Shown in pieces: positions 27,348 to 30,564 of a stretch of DNA of 30,564 nucleotides; the stretch's first letter is position 1, and each line of letters starts with the position of its first letter. The position numbers and the translations under genes are program-made. Under the pieces are notes generated by a model. It worked only from the letters and a program-made list of their open reading frames with translations. It ran no database searches and was not told where the DNA came from. The DNA comes from Willaertia magna. Taxonomy: Eukaryota; Heterolobosea; Eutetramitea; Acrasida; Naegleriidae. The DNA is taken from assembly GCA_902984215.1 (NCBI GenBank), contig CADWAF010004311.1:1-30564 (forward strand), read 5' to 3'.

Positions 27348-27726
27348 TAGTTCAAAGAATTGTTCCAAAAACTGAATTGAGTTTTACAATAAATATGAAT
27401 TAAACAGAAAAAGACTCCACAAAATAAAAAATTTAATATTTGATTTACAAAGCAAGTGGAGGGGCAGAACTCATTTGAAAATTAATCACAGAACCCTTAC
27501 ATCCTTCTAAGAGTGGTTCTAAAAAGACTAATATCTATTCTTACTATACAAATAATTATTAAAGCGGACCTCTACTGGTGGCTGTTTGCCAAACGCAAAA
27601 ATTTTAAAAGTAGTTGTCCGCTGTAATAACAGTAGACTAAGAAAAGATAATTTTCTTAATGTCCACGCTTAAAGGAAGAAACGATTATACCATGTTAACT
27701 TTAAAATGACCTCTTTAAATATTTAA
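27348..27726. other. 379-bp convergent intergenic gap holding a structured inverted repeat
   Basis: Both flanking genes end here, so no promoter is expected, yet the gap is five to seven times longer than the other two convergent gaps in the window (52 and 71 bp). No open frame of note. An imperfect stem-loop sits at 27563-27622 (separate entry). The rest is plain AT-rich sequence. Confidence 0.5.
27563..27622. ncRNA. Candidate structured RNA or hairpin (60 nt)
   Basis: AGCGGAC (27563-27569) pairs with GTCCGCT (27616-27622); after a 2x2 internal loop CTAC (27572-27575) pairs with GTAG (27610-27613). Inside, TGGC (27579-27582) pairs with GCCA (27588-27591) around a 5-nt loop. It is too short for a tRNA and has no T arm. 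It could equally be a DNA-level palindrome. RNA status and strand are unknown. Confidence 0.25.
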
Positions 27727-28638
27727 CTAATAATTGTGTTGTTCAGTTAATAACTGTTGCAATAATAATTCAAAGTCATTATTAACGTCATTACTATTAG
27801 TTGTATTATTAAAAGCAGGGTCAAATAGTTTAGAACAAGGCTTTTTAGTTGCCTTTTCATAACTATTGTTATCCACACCATCACCCCCCAACAAACCTTC
27901 ATCAAATTCAAAGTATCTACTAATATCATCATTATTGTCAATAGCAGCAAAACTGGTTTGATTAATGTCAACAACATTAGTACTATTAGGAGTACTTGCG
28001 AAAGAAGCAGTATTAATAGCAGCAGTATCAGTAGAAGGAACACCATCATTACTTTGTAGCTTCATATCCATTTTCAATTGATCTAATGGATAAACAACTT
28101 GATTCTTGATTTTGTTTTTATGGATTTTGCTTAAAACCAAGTCTTGTTGTTTTTGGTAAGAAAAATCGCCCGAAATAATGTTATCTTTACCCTTTGAATG
28201 AAAAACAATCTTTTCATTCATTTGCTTTAAATTACCTTTAGAACAAACTTCTAATTTAATGTAATAAGTGTAATTCTTTTGTTCTTTTTCTTGCAAGCCT
28301 TTAATGAAAGGTCCGATAGGATAGTACACTACTTGGCTTACTTGTTTGTTCTTCTTCTTATCATCATGTACGGTAGGTAAAGAGTATACTAACGGAGCGA
28401 TGTAAGTTTCTTGACCTTCAATGTATTGATCAATAATATTGAAGCCTCTTTTAATTGGGTACTTTTCAATAATGACCTTCATATAATTACCTTCTTCATT
28501 TGATACTATTGCTGCTACTTGTTGTTGATCTACAACGCTATCTAACATTAACAAATTGGAACTGCTAATTGGTGCTGCATTGCTACTTTGATTAAATGTT
28601 ACTTGTAAATAAAAATCTTGAGATACTTTTGATGCCAT
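27727..28638 (-). CDS. Unrecognised protein with an acidic, Asn-rich C-terminus
   Basis: 303 residues from an ATG at 28638. The first 190 residues look ordered and rich in beta-type strands (DFYLQVTFNQSS, YMKVIIEKYPIKRGFNI, QVVYYPIGPFIKGL, NYTYYIKLEVCSKGN, NIISGDFSYQK), like an all-beta binding domain. The last 110 residues are Asn/Thr/Ser-rich with an acidic-hydrophobic patch (DDISRYFEFDEGLLGGD) and a Leu/Gln-rich end (DFELLLQQLLTEQ). Such a tail can act as an activation region, so a transcription regulator is conceivable, but there is no DNA-binding motif I can name. It has no signal peptide or membrane segment and is divergent from the next RCC1 gene (197 bp apart). Confidence 0.72.
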   Translation of the reverse strand: MASKVSQDFYLQVTFNQSSNAAPISSSNLLMLDSVVDQQQVAAIVSNEEGNYMKVIIEKYPIKRGFNIIDQYIEGQETYIAPLVYSLPTVHDDKKKNKQVSQVVYYPIGPFIKGLQEKEQKNYTYYIKLEVCSKGNLKQMNEKIVFHSKGKDNIISGDFSYQKQQDLVLSKIHKNKIKNQVVYPLDQLKMDMKLQSNDGVPSTDTAAINTASFASTPNSTNVVDINQTSFAAIDNNDDISRYFEFDEGLLGGDGVDNNSYEKATKKPCSKLFDPAFNNTTNSNDVNNDFELLLQQLLTEQHNY

Positions 28639-28835
28639 CTTCTTACGTTTCCGAATGATTCGTATTGTTATTATTGTTGGAGGGTGGATGGTTGGTTTTA
28701 AAAAAGAGTATAATCGTTATTATCTTAACCTAAAATAAATGGAATTAAAAAATCAATGAATTAAAACAAATTTTTTTGCCTGAAATTTAAAATGAAAATC
28801 AAAATTACAAAGGTATTATCATAAGCGCCAAAAAA

Positions 28836-29978
28836 ATGGAAATAAATGTATTCCTCGACAACCGCAGCCGCACATCTATCCCGTTCCATCACAATGTTAA
28901 ATTAATTGATTATTGGGAGTTCTATTTAATAATAGTTACAACAAACAATGAAATTTATTCTTTAAAAAAGACAGATTTGGTGTTAGAGAAATTAAATAAT
29001 CCATCACTTTGTAGTCCATTAAAATATTTAATTTGTAACGAAAATCAATTTTTGGTTGTAAATGATTTAAACGAATTTTATTCAAAAAATATTTACAACA
29101 ATTCCAGTACAATGGATGAAAATTATCCTTTTAACAAATTAGATAAAAAATTTAAAGAAAAAATTAAATTTATTAGAAGTGGTCGCAATTATTATATTGT
29201 TGTAACCAAGGACAATTCTATTTATGGATTTGGATCCAACACATCAGGTCAATTAGGCACTCATTTTAGTGAGGATGATAAGGATAATCAATTTAAAAAA
29301 ATTGATTTTAAAAATTTAAAAGATTTACAATGTGGAAATGATCACACTATTTTATTAGATATTTTTGGAAATATTTATACAACTGGCAGTAATTATTATG
29401 GTCAACTAGGTTTTAGTAATGTCATTAGTGGTGTTGATGAATTTAAAAAAATCGAATTACCATTTAAAGTAAAACAAATTTATGCAGATAATTATATTTC
29501 CTTTATTGTAAATGAATTTAATGAATTGTTTTCTGTTGGATATAATGTCGAAGGACAACTAGGTACAGGTTCTATAGACGACGTTAAAGAATTTACAAAA
29601 GTTGTAATTGACGACTGTAAGAATTATAATTTTTATCTATCCCACAATCAATGCTCCTTTATTTCAGACGAAAATAATAATATTTATATTAGTGGCGGAA
29701 GAAGAGATCATACTTTTGTTCATCAATGTTTCAAGATTTCTTTCCCTGTTACAGACGGTGATTATTTATGTAAATTTACTAAGGTAGATTGTTTCAGATT
29801 ATTTGGAAAGAGTAAAAAATATATTCAAGTAATTCCATTGGAGGGAACGATTGTTGTTGTATTAAGTGATTACAAAATTAATTGTTTGGACGATAAAGAG
29901 GAAAATATTAAATTCAATTATTTACAAAGAGTTAAAAATAAGCAGTTTATTGATATTAACATTTGTTGCGAAGATTAG
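28836..29978 (+). CDS. RCC1-repeat protein
   Basis: 380 residues. Clear RCC1 units are SIYGFGSNTSGQLGTHF, NIYTTGSNYYGQLGFSN and ELFSVGYNVEGQLGTGS, with the CGNDHTILLD signature between them. Flanking blades are degenerate (EIYSLKK, NIYISGGRRDH, and a C-terminal strand LEGTIVVVLSD). The whole chain is probably one propeller with divergent blades. There are no extra domains, signal or anchor. RCC1 propellers act as exchange factors or as protein-binding platforms; which applies here cannot be told. The codons are strongly A/T-biased. It converges on another RCC1 gene 71 bp away. Confidence 0.82.
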   Translation: MEINVFLDNRSRTSIPFHHNVKLIDYWEFYLIIVTTNNEIYSLKKTDLVLEKLNNPSLCSPLKYLICNENQFLVVNDLNEFYSKNIYNNSSTMDENYPFNKLDKKFKEKIKFIRSGRNYYIVVTKDNSIYGFGSNTSGQLGTHFSEDDKDNQFKKIDFKNLKDLQCGNDHTILLDIFGNIYTTGSNYYGQLGFSNVISGVDEFKKIELPFKVKQIYADNYISFIVNEFNELFSVGYNVEGQLGTGSIDDVKEFTKVVIDDCKNYNFYLSHNQCSFISDENNNIYISGGRRDHTFVHQCFKISFPVTDGDYLCKFTKVDCFRLFGKSKKYIQVIPLEGTIVVVLSDYKINCLDDKEENIKFNYLQRVKNKQFIDINICCED

Positions 29979-30049
29979 AATCTTAATATTATTACAAAAA
30001 GATTAAGGAATCTCAATAATTACTCAGGAAGCTATTGGTTCAAAAATAT

Positions 30050-30564
30050 TTATAAATTGTAAAAACAAACATCACTCAACTGTGTGACTGCTTCATTATT
30101 GTTTAATATTTTCTTTAAATTATGGACCATAAACTGTTCCATTTTACTATTCTTTTTATCATTCATTATAAAAAACGTTCCATACCCTCCACAAATAATT
30201 TGATTCACTCTGTTATCTTTTTCACAAATTGGATGTTTTACCAAAAGACATCTTGGTTCAGTTCCATCTAATCCTAACTCACCATAACCATTATATCCAC
30301 CACAATAAATTTCATTACCTGTTTTTAAAAAGAAATGTTGACAGCCAACTGAAATTTCAAAATTATGTTTGTGAATTGTAATTGATGATAAATTAACTTT
30401 TTTAAAAGTAGAAACAGAATTTGAAGCAAATCCTAAAAGTAATTCTCCAGAAACATTCCAACCACAAGCATAAATGTCAAAATCATTTGTTAAAATAAAA
30501 GAATGAAAATATCCACAATAAACTCTTTGTGATTTCAATGGAAATATCTTTTCAAATGTAAAAA
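30050..30564 (-). CDS. RCC1-repeat protein, 5' end beyond window
   Basis: At least 171 codons are open from the right edge to the stop at 30050; no ATG start is visible, so the gene begins outside. Repeat units are VYCGYFHSFILTNDFDIYAC with GWNVSGELLLGF, then VGCQHFFLKTGNEIYCGGYN with GYGELGLDG, and ICGGYGTFFIMNDK. These are degenerate but recognisable RCC1 blades (LLLGF instead of QLGLG). The C-terminal 30 residues leave the repeat pattern. It may be a recent or old relative of the convergent neighbour; a comparison of the complete proteins would show that. Confidence 0.75.
   Translation of the reverse strand, partial: FTFEKIFPLKSQRVYCGYFHSFILTNDFDIYACGWNVSGELLLGFASNSVSTFKKVNLSSITIHKHNFEISVGCQHFFLKTGNEIYCGGYNGYGELGLDGTEPRCLLVKHPICEKDNRVNQIICGGYGTFFIMNDKKNSKMEQFMVHNLKKILNNNEAVTQLSDVCFYNL

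Noticed and set aside
27563..27622. Inverted repeat considered as a tRNA acceptor stem
   Set aside because: The span is 60 nt instead of about 72 and has no T arm or anticodon arm.
27747..28049. 100-codon Leu/Ile/Val-rich frame resembling membrane segments
   Set aside because: It is a shifted-frame shadow of the Asn/Thr-rich tail of the 303-residue gene.

Overview
This is a protein-coding stretch of an AT-rich eukaryotic nuclear genome. The best guess is a free-living amoeboflagellate of the Heterolobosea, Naegleria or a close relative. The clues are dense genes on both strands, very short spliceosomal introns (43-53 nt, all with GTAAGT donors), asparagine-rich stretches, a Cache-HAMP-cyclase receptor, DENN, DOCK and RasGEF signalling proteins, and RCC1 and F-box proteins. 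The organism name is inferred from gene content; no rRNA or marker gene is present. No tRNA, rRNA, transposon, CRISPR array or tandem satellite was seen.

Left part (1-8045). A DENND4-like DENN protein runs off the left edge on the minus strand. It shares a 666-bp divergent intergenic region with a plus-strand Cache-HAMP-class III cyclase gene. The cyclase catalytic domain stops early, and its last 11 bases overlap the start of a secreted NamZ/DUF1343-type exo-muramidase gene. That gene looks bacterial in origin but carries a 47-nt intron. A convergent two-exon gene resembling human C2orf81 follows.

Middle (8051-18853). Five genes run head to tail on the minus strand. In transcription order they are a lysine-rich nuclear-type protein, a two-exon type II membrane glycosyltransferase (GT61-like), a 2108-residue protein joining DOCK N-terminal and DHR-1 domains to RasGEF_N and Cdc25 domains, a coiled-coil protein, and the C2orf81-like gene. 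The last two are only 5 bp apart.

Right part (19333-30564). The plus strand carries an organelle-type RCC1 protein, a secreted solute-binding-protein-like protein, an F-box protein with an acidic tract, a two-exon TMEM33/Pom33-like membrane protein, a 76-residue disordered protein and a TPR/F-box protein. After an unusually long convergent gap containing a strong inverted repeat comes an unrecognised minus-strand gene. The window ends with two RCC1 proteins that converge; the second runs off the right edge.

There is no single pathway here. Two themes are small-GTPase and cyclic-nucleotide signalling (DENN, DOCK-RasGEF, RCC1, cyclase) and possible use of bacterial prey (muramidase, solute-binding-like protein). 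The most notable items are the DOCK-DHR1/RasGEF fusion without DHR-2, the cyclase fragment fused to the start of a muramidase gene, and the intron-bearing NamZ gene itself.
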